64,000 bases of DNA from Halomonas sp. MCCC 1A13316. GTDB taxonomy: Bacteria > Pseudomonadota > Gammaproteobacteria > Pseudomonadales > Halomonadaceae. Position numbers and translations under genes: made by a program. Where the stretch lies: contig NZ_CP053382.1 in the NCBI RefSeq assembly GCF_014931605.1, positions 3,224,001 through 3,288,000 on the forward strand, given 5' to 3'. Below are positions 1 through 10,787 of the stretch, in pieces; within the stretch, counting starts at the first letter, position 1, and each line of letters opens with the position of its first letter. The notes under the pieces are model-generated. The model saw nothing but the letters and a program-made list of their open reading frames with translations, was not told where the DNA came from and made no database searches.

Positions 1-605
1 CTGACGTGGACTGCTGTGATGCCAATCGTGTCCGCCAGCTCTTCGTGGGTCAGCGGCATGAGTAAAGTATTCGAGTCTTTCACGAGCCCCACCGCCTCCA
101 GGCGTATCAAGAGCTCGCACAGCAGGTGGGCCATACGGCTGTAGGCATCTCGCCGGCCAATATTGAGTAGCCATTCCCGGAAGATCGAGGCATCGACCAG
201 CGTCTCGCGCCAGAACGCGGCGGTGAGTCTCGGATAACGCTCGCATATATTTCGCAGGTCCTCGTGCTGGATGAACCCGACCGTGCAGGGGCTGATCGCG
301 GCGATGCTGCTGTCCATATATTCCAAGTGCAGGCTCTGCAGGTCCGGCATGTCACCGGGTATGTGCAGCGCCATGATTTGGCGCCGGCCCTCGTAGCTCA
401 GCTTGAAAAGGCAGGTGAAGCCCTCCAGGACCAGGCAACAGTGGTGAGGGCGATCGCCCGTGCGCACGATATGCTGATCCGCCTTGAGATGAGTGATCTG
501 TACGGGCAAGCCCTTGAGTGCCTGCTTTTCCTCGTCGGAGAGGGGAAAGTTGCTTTCCAGCTTGCGAATCATCAGGGTGTCGGGCGAATGAGCCTCTGCG
601 TTCAT
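1..605 (-). CDS. Crp/Fnr family transcriptional regulator (C-terminus cut by window edge)
   Basis: About 201 codons are visible, starting at the ATG at 605; GGAG lies 8 nt upstream of it. An in-frame ATG at 629 has no such signal. The N-terminal part is a cyclic-nucleotide-binding-type beta-barrel (segments GDRPHHCCLVLEG and ALHIPGDMPDLQSLH) and the end enters a helix-turn-helix of Crp type (LTHEELADTIGITAVHV). It lacks the N-terminal four-cysteine pattern of Fnr, so an iron-sulfur oxygen sensor is unlikely. Crp/Fnr proteins bind DNA as dimers and respond to small ligands or redox state; which one applies here cannot be told. The recognition helix and stop codon lie outside the window. Confidence 0.85.
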   Translation of the reverse strand, partial: MNAEAHSPDTLMIRKLESNFPLSDEEKQALKGLPVQITHLKADQHIVRTGDRPHHCCLVLEGFTCLFKLSYEGRRQIMALHIPGDMPDLQSLHLEYMDSSIAAISPCTVGFIQHEDLRNICERYPRLTAAFWRETLVDASIFREWLLNIGRRDAYSRMAHLLCELLIRLEAVGLVKDSNTLLMPLTHEELADTIGITAVHV

Positions 606-854
606 GCTTGCGCTCCGTTGAAGAATCATTTGCCGTGCCTTCACCCTAGTTCATTGGAGGCCAATTCAAGCGAATAGGCACAAGAATTCTTTTCGTCACC
701 AGCTCCTCGATGCGCATTGGCGCAGCCCGGCGGCATAAAAAGGCGCCGAAAGCCAGCGGGAGGTGACACATCGTTCATGAGCCGTAACATCCCGGTCATT
801 CGTTCCGTGCTAGGATAAGACTCGCCATACCGGTGAACTCAGGCAGGAGGCCAG

Positions 855-1112
855 ATGTTTCAACGCACAAGGAAAGTCGCATGTCCCCAATGCCACGGCA
901 GCAATTTCTGGCACGGCAACCCCAAGCCGGCGGATGTGCTCCACTGCCGCTACTGCGACGGCGTGGTCACTACCTACGCCGACTATGTGGAGCAAACGGC
1001 CAGGCGTGAAGCCGAGCGGCTGCTGGCGGAATTCGTCGAAGCCGACGTTTCCCGCGACCTCGCCCACCTCAAGGCCGTATTGGCGACTCCCGATCGACGA
1101 ATAAGCCCCTGA
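855..1112 (+). CDS. Small zinc-ribbon-like protein
   Basis: An 85-residue protein with a strong AGGAGG signal 6 nt before the ATG. It has two CxxC knuckles (CPQC at 10-13 and CRYC at 31-34), the layout of a zinc ribbon, followed by an acidic, helix-rich C-terminal half with no recognisable motif. I do not recognise a named family. The gene stands alone between a Crp/Fnr-type regulator on the opposite strand and a convergent c-di-GMP gene. Structural zinc binding is inferred from cysteine spacing only; the function is unknown. Confidence 0.7.
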   Translation: MFQRTRKVACPQCHGSNFWHGNPKPADVLHCRYCDGVVTTYADYVEQTARREAERLLAEFVEADVSRDLAHLKAVLATPDRRISP

Positions 1113-1127
1113 GGCCGCTCGGTCGGC

Positions 1128-1151
1128 ACGGCCATCCAACAGGGTGGCCGT
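1128..1151 (+). terminator. Possible weak terminator after the zinc-ribbon gene
   Basis: Inverted repeat ACGGCCA (1128-1134) / TGGCCGT (1145-1151) followed by TTTC. The T-tract is short, so factor-independent termination is only possible. It lies between convergent genes. Confidence 0.35.
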
Positions 1152-1169
1152 TTCATATCCAGGCTGGCC

Positions 1170-2678
1170 TCAATCACGTTGGTTCATCTCGGAAGGCAAC
1201 TCCGTGCCGACTCTCAGCAAAAGCTCCAGTTGTTCGAGTGGCATGGGGCGGGCAAGCAGGTAGCCTTGGAATAGCTCACAGCCGTACCCCTTCAGCAGGC
1301 GATGCTGCTGCTCGGTTTCAATGCCTTCGGCCACTACGGTCAGTCCCAGGTGATGGGCCATCGAGATAATGGCCTGCACGATGGAGGCGTCGTCGGCGCT
1401 GTGTGTCACTTCCTTGATAAAGCTGCGATCGATCTTCACCTTGCTGATGGGAAGCTGCTTCAGGTAGTTCAGGCTGGAAAAGCCGGTGCCAAAGTCATCG
1501 ATAGAGACGTCGATTCCCATCCTGCGCAAGTCATGGAGAACATCGACTGCATCCTCCGCATCCTTCAAGAGCACACCTTCGGTCAGTTCCAGCTCCAACC
1601 GGCTGGCTGGGAGCTGGGTAGAAGCGAGCGTTTCCCTTAGTGTGTCCAGAAACCCGGCGCGGTGAAACTGCAGGGGCGAGACGTTGACCGCCACCTTGAA
1701 CCCATCGTGGCCACGCGCACCGAGCAACTCCAAGTCGAGGCAGGCACGCTCGAGCACCCAGCGACTGATCGCCATGATCTGGCCGGTCTCCTCGGCCAAG
1801 GGGATGAACTCGCTCGGTGGCACGAAGCCTCTTGCAGGATGGTTCCAGCGCAGCAGGGCCTCCACGGTGACGATGTCGCCCGCCTGGTCGTATAGCGGCT
1901 GGTAGTAAAGCTCGAGACGTTGCTCGTCGATGGCGTCCTGGAGTTCGTTACGCATCACCAGCCGCTCGTTGACGCGCGTGGTGATTTCCCGAGTGAACCA
2001 CTGGTAGGCGTTGCGTCCCTGCTGCTTGGCCATGTACATCGCCATATCGGCCTGCTGGATCAGCTCCATGGGCTGGACAATGGTATTATTTCCGATGGCA
2101 ATACCGATACTGGCCGACAGGTGGAGCTCATGACGATCGATGCTGTAGGGGCAAGCAACGAGCTGAAGCAGGCTCTCTGCCATTGCCGCCAACTCATCCT
2201 GCGTGGCGTCGGGCATCAACACCACGAACTCATCCCCACCCAATCGACCCAAGGTATCACCGGGCCGCATGGCGCTGGCCAATCGGAGGGCTACTTCGAT
2301 CAGCACTTTATCGCCAACCGCGTGACCCAAGCTGTCGTTGATCGGCTTGAAGTCATCCAGGTCCACGAAAAGTACGGCCATGTCACGACCCTGGCGCTGC
2401 GACATGCCGAAATCGTGGACCAGCCGCTCTTCCAGCAGTGATCGGTTGACCAGACCGGTCAGGGCATCGTGACTGGCATTATGGGCAAGACGCTCCTCAT
2501 AGGCCTGACGCTCGGACACGTCCCGTAACACGCCGACGAAGTGAGTGACACGCCCTTCGCTGTCGGGTACCGGTGCCACGTAGAGCGCATTCCAGAAGGC
2601 ACTGCCATCCTTGCGATAATTGCGTAGCGTGACATGGCAATCGCGTTGTTCGGACAAGCGGCGACGTAGCCATGCCAC
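1170..2678 (-). pseudogene. GGDEF-EAL half of an interrupted c-di-GMP sensor protein
   Basis: This is the 3' half of a gene whose 5' half is at 2697-4646. Both are in the same frame and are separated only by a TAG codon at 2697-2699; the frame is open from 2696, and 2678 is merely the first possible (GTG) restart, without a good ribosome site. From that restart: the second half of a LOV-type PAS domain (residues 1-55, with NYRKDG and FWN), a GGDEF domain with intact GGDEF at 147-151 and an RxxD inhibitory site (RPGD, 138-141), and an EAL domain with EAL at 273-275, DDFGTG at 394-399, K415, E451 and Q471. Both catalytic domains look intact for synthesis and breakdown of c-di-GMP. If made alone, it would lack the membrane sensor. 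It could be a true nonsense mutation, an amber-suppressed gene or a sequence error. Confidence 0.8.
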
Positions 2679-2696
2679 TTTCTCGGGATCCGTATC

Positions 2697-4646
2697 CTAT
2701 CCCTGCAGGATGCGACAGCTACGACCGAGCAGCTCCTCCTCCCGATAGCCCGTCAGGGCCAGAACGGCCTCGTTCACATAGGTGATGGGGAAATCGTCCT
2801 GACTGGCATCGGTGATCACGATGCCGTTGATGCTGGCTTGGACGCTTCGCTCCAGCACGCGCAGGCGAGTCTCGTTACTGTGCTGCTCGGTGATATCCTT
2901 GGCGATGCCGAAGACACCTTGGACGGTGCCTTCCACCAAGATGGGAAGATTGGTCACGTAGAGCAGGCGCGGCTCACCAGTAAGGTTGGCGATGGCAACC
3001 TCGAATCGCTGCGCGTTTCCCTTCAGAGCTTCATTGAAATAATGCTGAATCCGCTCGATCTCGCCGGGGAGTATGAGCTGTGAAAAGTGAGAACCGATGA
3101 TCCGATCCACGGGCAAGCCCGTGATGGTTGCACAGGTGGAATTTGCCGTAACGAAGTTGCCCTCGGGATCGACGGAGAAAACCGCATCGGGGTTATAGGC
3201 AAAGAGCGAGCGGTAGCGCTGCTCACTCTCCCATAGCGAACGCCTGTCCTGGTGCCGCTGATAGGCCAGCCCCAAGCTGAACGACATGAGATAGCTCAAC
3301 ATCAGCCCGGCAAGGGCCACCCCGCCGGGTATCAACCCCGCCTTGAGCATTTCCTCCACCGAGTCGGGATAGACCTCCAGTGTAAGCCCGAGCCCTCCCG
3401 GCAAGCCGATATGTCGATGCGCAACCAGCGGATAACTCATCTTGCTCGCCGCGCGACCGGGCGCTCGCATCTCCAGCAGGGGAGCGCCGTTTTGAAGTAC
3501 ACGGACCATGTAGGCCCCCAACTGAACGCGAAGCTCCTCTTTCAAAAGCACGACAAGATCGATGCTTCCTACCAACTGCTGCCCCACCGAAGGCAGTGGT
3601 ATCAACACCAGCGCCATATGGCGACGTTCGGAGTCAGCCGGCATCATCCATGGGCTAGCAAAGTCGAACGGCTGCTCCGCCTCGGCCCGGGGGTCGGCCA
3701 GTTGCGCCTTCAGCCATTGGCCGGCCTGCTCAGTGCCAGCGAACTCCCAAACCGATACCCCCCGATCCTGCATGACGAGCGCCTGCATCCCGGGAGAGTC
3801 GCGGAAGTAGTGTTCGATATGATGGGCACGCATCGCTGCATCCGACAGCGGCTCCGGTGAGTCCAGGCGCTCGGCCACGTACTGGGCGAGGAGAAGCTGT
3901 GCGGCCATTGCCTGCTCGGCGTTGTACTGCACGTTATCCAGCAAATGGCTGGCCTGGAGCCGTTTATCCTCCTGGTATTCCCAATTCAACAGGTACCAGA
4001 CCGAACAGCTCAGCAGGACGCCGAAGAGACCGCACGCCAGCGCCAGCCGCCCCATTCGCGGTTGCGGGCGGTCGACACCTACCGCCATCAGCAGCATCGA
4101 CACACCCAGGACCAGCGCCAGAGCGGTTCCCAGCAGGGGCGAAGAGGCATTATTCAGCGTCCAGGCCACCTCACCGCCCGGAAGGAAGAGCCTGAGCAGG
4201 GCCAGAAGGCTGCTGCTCAGCAGCAGTATGCCTACCCCGGCCCACAGCCAGCGCGAACGGCGCCAGCCCACCCCGAGCAGCAGGCAAACGGCTACCAGTG
4301 ACAGCATCGCCGATGCAAGGGAGCCCATCCGCACGTCGCCGGTCAGCCAGGACACTCCGACTTCCCGGCCGCCGGCCAGGGCGTTGTGCATCAACAGGTA
4401 GGTTACGTGAACAAGCAGGATGAAACCGGCAAAGCGACGCAGTATGGGCCAGCGAACCATCATGGCCAGCAAGCCGACGCCGACCATCAGCACGGCCAGT
4501 GCGTTGTCGGGTAGCAGTACGCTACGCAGGGGATAGACGATGCCCAGCCAGTAGGTCAAAAGCCCCGCTCCGCCCATCAGAATGAGCACGGCGGCCGCCG
4601 TGTAGAGCGTGGTATCCCTGGCGATATCCAGCGTCTTGTGAGACAT
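2697..4646 (-). pseudogene. Membrane sensor-PAS half of an interrupted c-di-GMP protein
   Basis: This is the 5' half of the gene continued at 1170-2696. The start is the ATG at 4646, with AAGGAG 7 nt upstream. In order: a hydrophobic N-terminal region of several membrane helices (about residues 15-215), a probably periplasmic sensor segment (about 220-430), another membrane helix (about 440-460), a PAS domain (about 475-590), then the first half of a second PAS domain with strong LOV character (ITYVNEAVLALTGY, then GRSCRILQG). Translation stops at TAG in the middle of that domain, after 649 residues, right behind the LOV cysteine (about C644). The GGDEF and EAL domains follow in the same frame. 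Without readthrough the product is an anchored sensor with no output domain. Confidence 0.8.
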
Positions 4647-4800
4647 ACACGCACTCCTTAGGACAGCCGAAAGCGAAACGACCCATCCACACAGCTGGCG
4701 TGTCACTACTAGATATCGGCAGGCAAAGGAAAAGGTTTAATTCCTCTCAGCGCCTCATGCACTTGTATCGTGAGAGGCAAGGAGCGCTGCTGAATGGCAA

Positions 4801-4830
4801 ACAAAAGAAAACCGGCCCCGAAGGGCCGGT
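4801..4830 (-). terminator. Rho-independent terminator of the porin gene
   Basis: Perfect 8-bp stem ACCGGCCC (4811-4818) / GGGCCGGT (4823-4830) with a 4-nt loop. Read on the minus strand it ends in TTTTCTTTTGT, a proper U-tract. It sits 55 nt past the porin stop codon. Confidence 0.9.
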
Positions 4831-4885
4831 TCTGTCGTCGAATGAATCGACGTGTCTTGCTATCTTACCGTACTGCCAGGCTCGC

Positions 4886-5989
4886 TTAGAAGTGGTAGCG
4901 AGCGCCGGTCAGCCAGTAGACATCGTCGCCTTCGACATCAGCGATATCGACACCTTCATCAGTGCTGAGGGTGATATCCGCCTGATCGGCCTGATGCAGC
5001 TCAAGGAACATGTCGAAGTTGCTGGTCAGCTTGTAGTAGGCGCCGGCTGCCCAGGCAGTACGAGTGTCATCTTCGCTATCTTCGTCGACGCCGTAGACAT
5101 CGGCGTTGAAGGCCCACTGACCCATGGCGTAGGTAGCACCCAGGCCCCAGGTGTCATAACCGCCGCCCAGAGTGTCGTTATCGTCGCGGGTTTCATAGCC
5201 CAGGCGAGCGGAGAAGGCGTCGGTGATGGCGTAGGAAGCGGTGGCACCGTACAGCATCTCGTCGTTGCCGCCGCCGATCGCGTCGTCATCGACATAGCCC
5301 AGGGCCAGACGCAGCGGGCCGGTCTCGTACTTCACGCCACCCTGAGTGACGATTTCTTCATCGCCATCTTCGACTGGTGCGACGGCAACATTGTCAGACT
5401 CGAGAACGGTACCACGCTCACTGAAATGCTTGGCAGACAGGAATGCCTGGAAGCCGCTCAGGTTCGGGGTGATATAGCCGACAGAGTCGCCACGAGCTTG
5501 TGCGCTACCACCGCGACCATTGGTCAGCTCCAGGCCACGATCGATATAGACATCGAACGGCGCAGATACGTGGCTGTTATAGAAGCTGTCGTAGTTACCG
5601 GCCAATACGGTACCGAAGCTGGCGCTTTCGAGGCCGATATAGCTGTGGCGAACTTCGTTGAAGCCGTTGTCGGTATTGCGCTCGTCACCGGTGAAGCGCC
5701 ACTCGACGCGACCGAAGGCCTTGAGGTCGCTGTTGACCTGGTGGCTCATGGAGATGCCGAGGCGGGAGTAGACGTCGACGAACTCAGCGCCGTTGTCGCG
5801 GCGAACTTCGGCAGTAGCTCCGTTTTCAGTAACGGTGTCATACTCCGGGCCGCCGCCGGCGATACCCATGGCGATACGGCCGTTGACGATCAGTTGAGTG
5901 CCGTCCTGGTCGTAAACGGTAGCGGCCTGAGCGGCAGCAGAGGCGCCCAGGGCACCGGCAATGGCAGTCGCTAACAGTGTCTTTTTCAT
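4886..5989 (-). CDS. Gram-negative porin (outer-membrane beta-barrel)
   Basis: A 367-residue general-diffusion-type porin of the Porin_4/OmpC-like group. It has a classic signal peptide (MKKTLLATAIAGALGA, cleavage after AQA), a first strand with VNGRIAMGIAGG, an acidic barrel sequence, repeated aromatic-glycine strand patterns (FGTVLAGNYDSFY; ALGYVDDD) and a C-terminal phenylalanine (TGARYHF), the usual signal for barrel assembly. The ATG at 5989 is preferred over the adjoining upstream GTG at 5992. The high Asp/Glu content fits a halophile's surface protein. It is a monocistronic gene with a strong terminator and a long upstream region. The permeant solutes cannot be predicted. Confidence 0.92.
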   Translation of the reverse strand: MKKTLLATAIAGALGASAAAQAATVYDQDGTQLIVNGRIAMGIAGGGPEYDTVTENGATAEVRRDNGAEFVDVYSRLGISMSHQVNSDLKAFGRVEWRFTGDERNTDNGFNEVRHSYIGLESASFGTVLAGNYDSFYNSHVSAPFDVYIDRGLELTNGRGGSAQARGDSVGYITPNLSGFQAFLSAKHFSERGTVLESDNVAVAPVEDGDEEIVTQGGVKYETGPLRLALGYVDDDAIGGGNDEMLYGATASYAITDAFSARLGYETRDDNDTLGGGYDTWGLGATYAMGQWAFNADVYGVDEDSEDDTRTAWAAGAYYKLTSNFDMFLELHQADQADITLSTDEGVDIADVEGDDVYWLTGARYHF

Positions 5990-6501
5990 CACGATAGTTC
6001 CTTTACTAGCTTACTGTTTCGATCGTTACTGCACGGATCGGTGATCGGTGCAGGTAGCTTGCCGGGCATGGGTCCCGCCGTGCTTGGCGCTGTTCCTTCT
6101 CAGGAGTGGCCTGGGCCGGTCATGACCGCAGCGAAGCCTTGTTATAGTCCAATGCTCGCAGGTAGAACTCTATACCGGGAAAAATGGGAACGCAATAAGA
6201 AAAAACACTGTTTTCCTTCCTTGCCCGCTTCCCCCATGGAACTTTTCCCTGCTGATGCGGTCTTGGGCGCTCCCGCCCAAGGGCCGCGTGCCGCAGGCAA
6301 TGGCAGTCAGTGTTGCCTGGCAGCGATGAGCCCGGACATCATGCCCCGCTGATTGAGGAGAGGCAAGAGCAGTCTTTAACGCTAGGCTTCGGCCGAAAGC
6401 TGGTTGCGCTTGGCCATACGGGGCTAAAAGTCAGCTCAAGATGCTCATTTACACCAAGTCAACGCCGTTCTTACAAACGAGGCCTGGCCGAGCGGTGCCC
6501 T
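5990..6501. other. Long intergenic region upstream of the porin
   Basis: About 510 nt with no convincing gene. It must hold the porin promoter and untranslated leader, but I see no clear consensus promoter. It contains the hairpin CTTGGGCG-CTCC-CGCCCAAG (6262-6281) without a T-tract. Near the end, just past the FinO-domain gene, is a segment resembling the palindromic element at 18.1 kb. Confidence 0.5.
6421..6494. repeat. Possible diverged copy of an intergenic repeat
   Basis: It shares the 12-mer CCTGGCCGAGCG (6483-6494) and the 11-mer GCTCATTTACA (6443-6453) with the element at 18113-18195. Read on the minus strand, it also has the pattern GTAAA...CTGA.TTTT.GCC at a similar distance. Two copies in one window suggest a dispersed repeat family, but the match is by eye and imperfect. 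Confidence 0.35.
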
Positions 6502-7632
6502 TCAGTGCCCTTTCGCCTGGCCGTTGTGTTTGGCCAGCAGGGCCGAGAGCTTGGCTTCCATGCGCGCCTCGGGGTCGGCCTGCACATGGCTGGCCTCGGC
6601 CGGGGCAGGCATGCTGCCGGCGGCAGCCGGACGCGCGCTGCGCTCAGCCCTCTTGCGTGGTGGTTCGTCGCCCGTACTGCGGCTTGCGCTACGCGCCTTG
6701 GCGCCTTCGCGCCGCGGGGTCGTGCCCGCCGCGCGGCCACGCTCGCGCCGTTCGCTCTGCAGGCGTTCCAGCTTGCGCTTGGCATGCTCGTCGGCCTGGC
6801 CGTCGACGTTGCCGGCGGGGGCGCCATCGAGATCGATGCGCTCGGCGCCTTCGCGCACGGCCTTGAGATAGCGCGGCAGATTGACGTAGCCCGCCAGGGC
6901 CCGGCGCACCAGCTTCTCAGGCCAGGGCTCGCGAGCGGCGAGGTCCTGGTGAATGCCCACCTTGAGCGGCCGGGTGTGGCCCTTGAAGAAGGTGTTGGGG
7001 TAACGCTGGTACCACTGCTTCAGCAGCGCATCGGCGGAAGGCGCCTGTTCGATGGCAAGCCGCCCCTGGCGCTCGTCGTGGGTCTCTGCAGCCTCTTCGC
7101 CCTGCTCTTGCTCTTGCCTTGCCACTGGCTGATGTGAAGGCTCGGCAACCGCCAGGGCCGGCGCCGGGGCTTCCTGCCGAGAGGCCGCCATGGGAGCGGA
7201 AGGCGCGGTGTCCTGCGGCGGCTCAACCGGCGGCGGCACCTGTTCACGCTCGGCGCTGCCGCTCGCTTCTCGCTCGATGCCCTGCTGCGCCGATTCCTCC
7301 CGCGGGCGCTGCCCCATCAGCGCCGCCAGCCCTTGGGCACGTCGCGTCGCACCGGGGAAGACGGGAGCCGGCTCGCCCTTGCGCATCCGCTCGCGCAGGC
7401 GGGCATTGTCCTCCTCGAGTTCGCGATTCTGCTCGTCGAGTTCGCGGTTCTCTTCCATCAGTTCGAGGCGAGCCGCCTCCAGTTCCTGCCGTGCTGCTTC
7501 GGCCTCGGCAAGCCGGGCTTCCAACTGCTCTATCTTGGCGCGACAGCCGTGCAGCTCCTCGAGCGCATCGGCGGCGCGAGCCTCAAGAGCACTGAATAGA
7601 TGACGTGAACGTTGTTCAATCAAGACCAGCAT
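6502..7632 (-). CDS. FinO/ProQ-domain RNA-binding protein with N-terminal coiled coil
   Basis: The middle of the protein (about residues 210-300) is a FinO/ProQ RNA-chaperone domain: the segments QWYQRYPNTFF, GHTRPLKVGIHQDL, KLVRRALAGYVNLPRYL and AERIDLDG are all characteristic. Such domains bind structured RNAs and sRNA-mRNA pairs. It is preceded by a long Glu/Arg/Leu-rich coiled coil (about 20-95) and a low-complexity linker, and followed by a basic Arg/Ala-rich tail, so it is far longer than E. coli ProQ (232 residues). The start is unsure: ATG at 7632 has AGGAGG directly against it, TTG at 7623 sits 9 nt from that AGGAGG, and ATG at 7692 is also in frame. The gene lies downstream of folA with a short gap. 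Confidence 0.85.
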   Translation of the reverse strand: MLVLIEQRSRHLFSALEARAADALEELHGCRAKIEQLEARLAEAEAARQELEAARLELMEENRELDEQNRELEEDNARLRERMRKGEPAPVFPGATRRAQGLAALMGQRPREESAQQGIEREASGSAEREQVPPPVEPPQDTAPSAPMAASRQEAPAPALAVAEPSHQPVARQEQEQGEEAAETHDERQGRLAIEQAPSADALLKQWYQRYPNTFFKGHTRPLKVGIHQDLAAREPWPEKLVRRALAGYVNLPRYLKAVREGAERIDLDGAPAGNVDGQADEHAKRKLERLQSERRERGRAAGTTPRREGAKARSASRSTGDEPPRKRAERSARPAAAGSMPAPAEASHVQADPEARMEAKLSALLAKHNGQAKGH

Positions 7633-7734
7633 CCTCCTGGCAGGCTCACGTTGACGACACAGCGATGGACCTTCGATGGGGCAAGCTTCCATGATCCAGC
7701 AAGTGTGTGCCACAAGCGAGGCGCTGACAAATCC

Positions 7735-8255
7735 TCAATCCGCCCGGCGACGGTATTCGACGAAGCTATAATTCGGCTGCCCCGGCTGGGGCGTGCCCGG
7801 CACGCGCTGCACCTCTTGCCACTCGTTCTCGTCAAGCGTGGGGAAGCGGGCGTCGCCCTCCACCTCGACCTCCACCTCGGTCAGGTAGATGTGGCTGGCA
7901 TGGGGCAGCGCCTGGGCGTAGATCTCGCCGCCGCCCATCACCATGATCTCTTCGGCAGCGTCGATGGTGGCCTGCTGGTCGGCCAGGAACAGCGCCGACA
8001 CGAGGTCGTGGCAGACCCGCACGCCGTCGTGCTGGAAGGCCTCGTCGCGGGTCACCACGATATTGAGCCGGCCCGGCAGCGGCCGGCCAATGGAGGCGAA
8101 GGTCTTGCGCCCCATGATCAGCGGCTTGGCCTGGGTCATGCGCTTGAAGAACTTGAGGTCCTCGGGCAGGTGCCAGGGCAGCTTGTTGTCGATGCCGATC
8201 ACGCCGTTGCGCGATACCGCGGCGATCATCGCCACCGGTACCAGGGTCTCGTCCG

Positions 8256-8259
<4 letters not shown>
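7735..8259 (-). CDS. folA: Dihydrofolate reductase
   Basis: A 174-residue type I DHFR that reduces dihydrofolate to tetrahydrofolate with NADPH in the cytosol. Family motifs are complete: [22 protein letters not shown] at the N-terminus (with the active-site acidic residue in the LPED segment), [19 protein letters not shown], and [13 protein letters not shown] for the NADPH site. The ATG overlaps the thyA stop by 4 nt (ATGA), so the two are translationally coupled. This is a sensible pairing, because ThyA produces the dihydrofolate that FolA recycles. Confidence 0.97.
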
Positions 8260-9128
<869 letters not shown>

Positions 9129-9190
9129 GGATTGTTCGATAGACCGAGAGTCTATCGCCTCTCGGCCCGGCGTCCTAATCCCGTTGGGTT

Positions 9191-9985
9191 TCACTGCGTG
9201 ACCAGCACTTCATCCATCGGCTGACGCCGCGACCAGGCGATCAGCGCGATGCCGAAGGCGATCATCGGCAGCGTCAGCAGCATGCCCATGGTGAACCAGC
9301 CGAAGGCGAGATAACCGATATGGGCGTCCGGCAGACGGAAGAACTCGACCAGGAAACGGAACATGCCGTAGAGCAACAGGAACAGGCCGGAAACCAGACC
9401 GCGCCGCCGCGGCATGGTCGAAACCCACCACAGGACCACGAACAAGACCAGCCCCTCGAGCAGGGCTTCGTAGAGCGAAGTGGGGTGGCGAGGCTCCGGC
9501 CCCATGCCGGGAAACGGCATGCCCCAAGGCAGCTCGGTGACCCGCCCGGGCAGCTCGCGATTGATGAAGTTGCCGATGCGCCCTGCACCCAGGCCGATCG
9601 GCACCATGGGGGCGAAGAAGTCGGTCAGCGTGAAGAAGGCCATGCGCTTCTTCCGCGCGAACCACAGTGCCGCCAGCAGCACGCCGATCAACCCGCCGTG
9701 AAAGCTCATGCCGCCATCCCACACGCGCAGCACCCATAGCGGATCGGCCAGCCATTGGTCCATACCGTAGAACAGCGCATAGCCGAGGCGACCGCCGAGC
9801 ACGACCCCGAGAGCCGCATAGAACAGCAGGTCGCCGACGTCGTCGCGGGTCAGGCCGAAGCGCTCGGCCCGCAGCCGGCCCAGCCACCAGGCGCCCACGA
9901 ATCCGACGACGTACATCAGGCCATACCAGTGAACCTGAAAGGGTCCGAGGGCGATGGCAACAGGGTCGATATCGGGATAGTTCAT
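9191..9985 (-). CDS. lgt: Prolipoprotein diacylglyceryl transferase
   Basis: A 264-residue inner-membrane enzyme that transfers a diacylglyceryl group from phosphatidylglycerol to the lipobox cysteine of prolipoproteins. It has about seven membrane helices, the HGGLIG segment and the Lgt signature [14 protein letters not shown], followed by [11 protein letters not shown]. The start ATG at 9985 has GAGGA just upstream. It is 7 nt downstream of the TauE-like permease gene and immediately upstream of thyA, the lgt-thyA order seen in many proteobacteria. Confidence 0.97.
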   Translation of the reverse strand: MNYPDIDPVAIALGPFQVHWYGLMYVVGFVGAWWLGRLRAERFGLTRDDVGDLLFYAALGVVLGGRLGYALFYGMDQWLADPLWVLRVWDGGMSFHGGLIGVLLAALWFARKKRMAFFTLTDFFAPMVPIGLGAGRIGNFINRELPGRVTELPWGMPFPGMGPEPRHPTSLYEALLEGLVLFVVLWWVSTMPRRRGLVSGLFLLLYGMFRFLVEFFRLPDAHIGYLAFGWFTMGMLLTLPMIAFGIALIAWSRRQPMDEVLVTQ

Positions 9986-9992
9986 GATGTCC

Positions 9993-10787
9993 TCAGAACA
10001 GGAAACGGAGCCCCACGATCAGCAGCAGCGCAGCGAAGGCGAGCCGCAGCACGCGGGCCGAAAGCACATGAGCCAGGCGTACGCCCAGCCTGGCGAAAGG
10101 CACGCTGGCCAGCACGATACCGAGAAAGGCGGGCCACATCACGAAGCCGGTGGCGCCCGACGGCAGCGCGGGGTTGCCCCAGCCCACCACGATGAAGGTC
10201 AGCGCGCCGAACAGAGCGATGGGCAGGCCGCAGGCAGCGGAGGTGCCTACCGCCTGGGTCATGCTGGCTCCACAGCGCGAAAGCCAGGGTACGCAGAGGG
10301 TTCCCCCGCCGATGCCGAACAGCGCCGACACACCGCCGATGATCATTCCGGCCAGGCCCATGGCCAGCCGCCCCGGTGCCGCACGGCCCGCCCTGGGGCT
10401 GATGCCCAGCGCCATCCTGAGGGCCATCAGCACCACGAACACGCCGAACAGGGTGCCCAGCAGCCCGCCCGACAGCGCACCGGCGACGAACACGCCGGCG
10501 ATCGCCCCCAGCATCAGCCCCGGCAGCAGAAAGAGAAACCACTCGCGACGGATGCTGTCTCGCTGGAAGTGCGCCCAGGCCGACGAAGCCCCGGTAACGA
10601 GGATGGTAGCCAGTGAGGTGCCGACCGCCAGATGCATGATGACCCCAGCATCGACCCCTTGCAGACCAAAGGCGAAGACCAGCGCCGGTACGATGATCAA
10701 ACCGCCGCCAACGCCGAACAACCCGGCCATGGTGCCGGCCACCGCGCCCACCGCCAGGTAACCGAGAAGTGTGAGGAATACGCTCAT
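9993..10787 (-). CDS. Sulfite exporter TauE/SafE-family permease
   Basis: A 264-residue polytopic membrane protein of the TSUP family, with two repeat-like glycine-rich motifs ([14 protein letters not shown] near the N-terminus and [14 protein letters not shown] in the second half) typical of TauE/SafE proteins. Family members move sulfite, sulfoacetate or other organosulfur anions; the substrate here is unknown. The start ATG at 10787 overlaps the stop of the upstream kinase-receiver gene (ATGA). A position next to lgt and thyA is also known in Pseudomonas, so it is part of a conserved neighbourhood rather than a sulfur gene cluster. Confidence 0.88.
   Translation of the reverse strand: MSVFLTLLGYLAVGAVAGTMAGLFGVGGGLIIVPALVFAFGLQGVDAGVIMHLAVGTSLATILVTGASSAWAHFQRDSIRREWFLFLLPGLMLGAIAGVFVAGALSGGLLGTLFGVFVVLMALRMALGISPRAGRAAPGRLAMGLAGMIIGGVSALFGIGGGTLCVPWLSRCGASMTQAVGTSAACGLPIALFGALTFIVVGWGNPALPSGATGFVMWPAFLGIVLASVPFARLGVRLAHVLSARVLRLAFAALLLIVGLRFLF

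Noticed and set aside
4700..5974. Open frame antisense to the porin (424 codons)
   Set aside because: The porin has signal peptide, terminal Phe and terminator; the opposite frame has no supporting features.
6262..6281. Hairpin CTTGGGCG/CGCCCAAG as a terminator
   Set aside because: No T-tract on either strand and no gene ends nearby.
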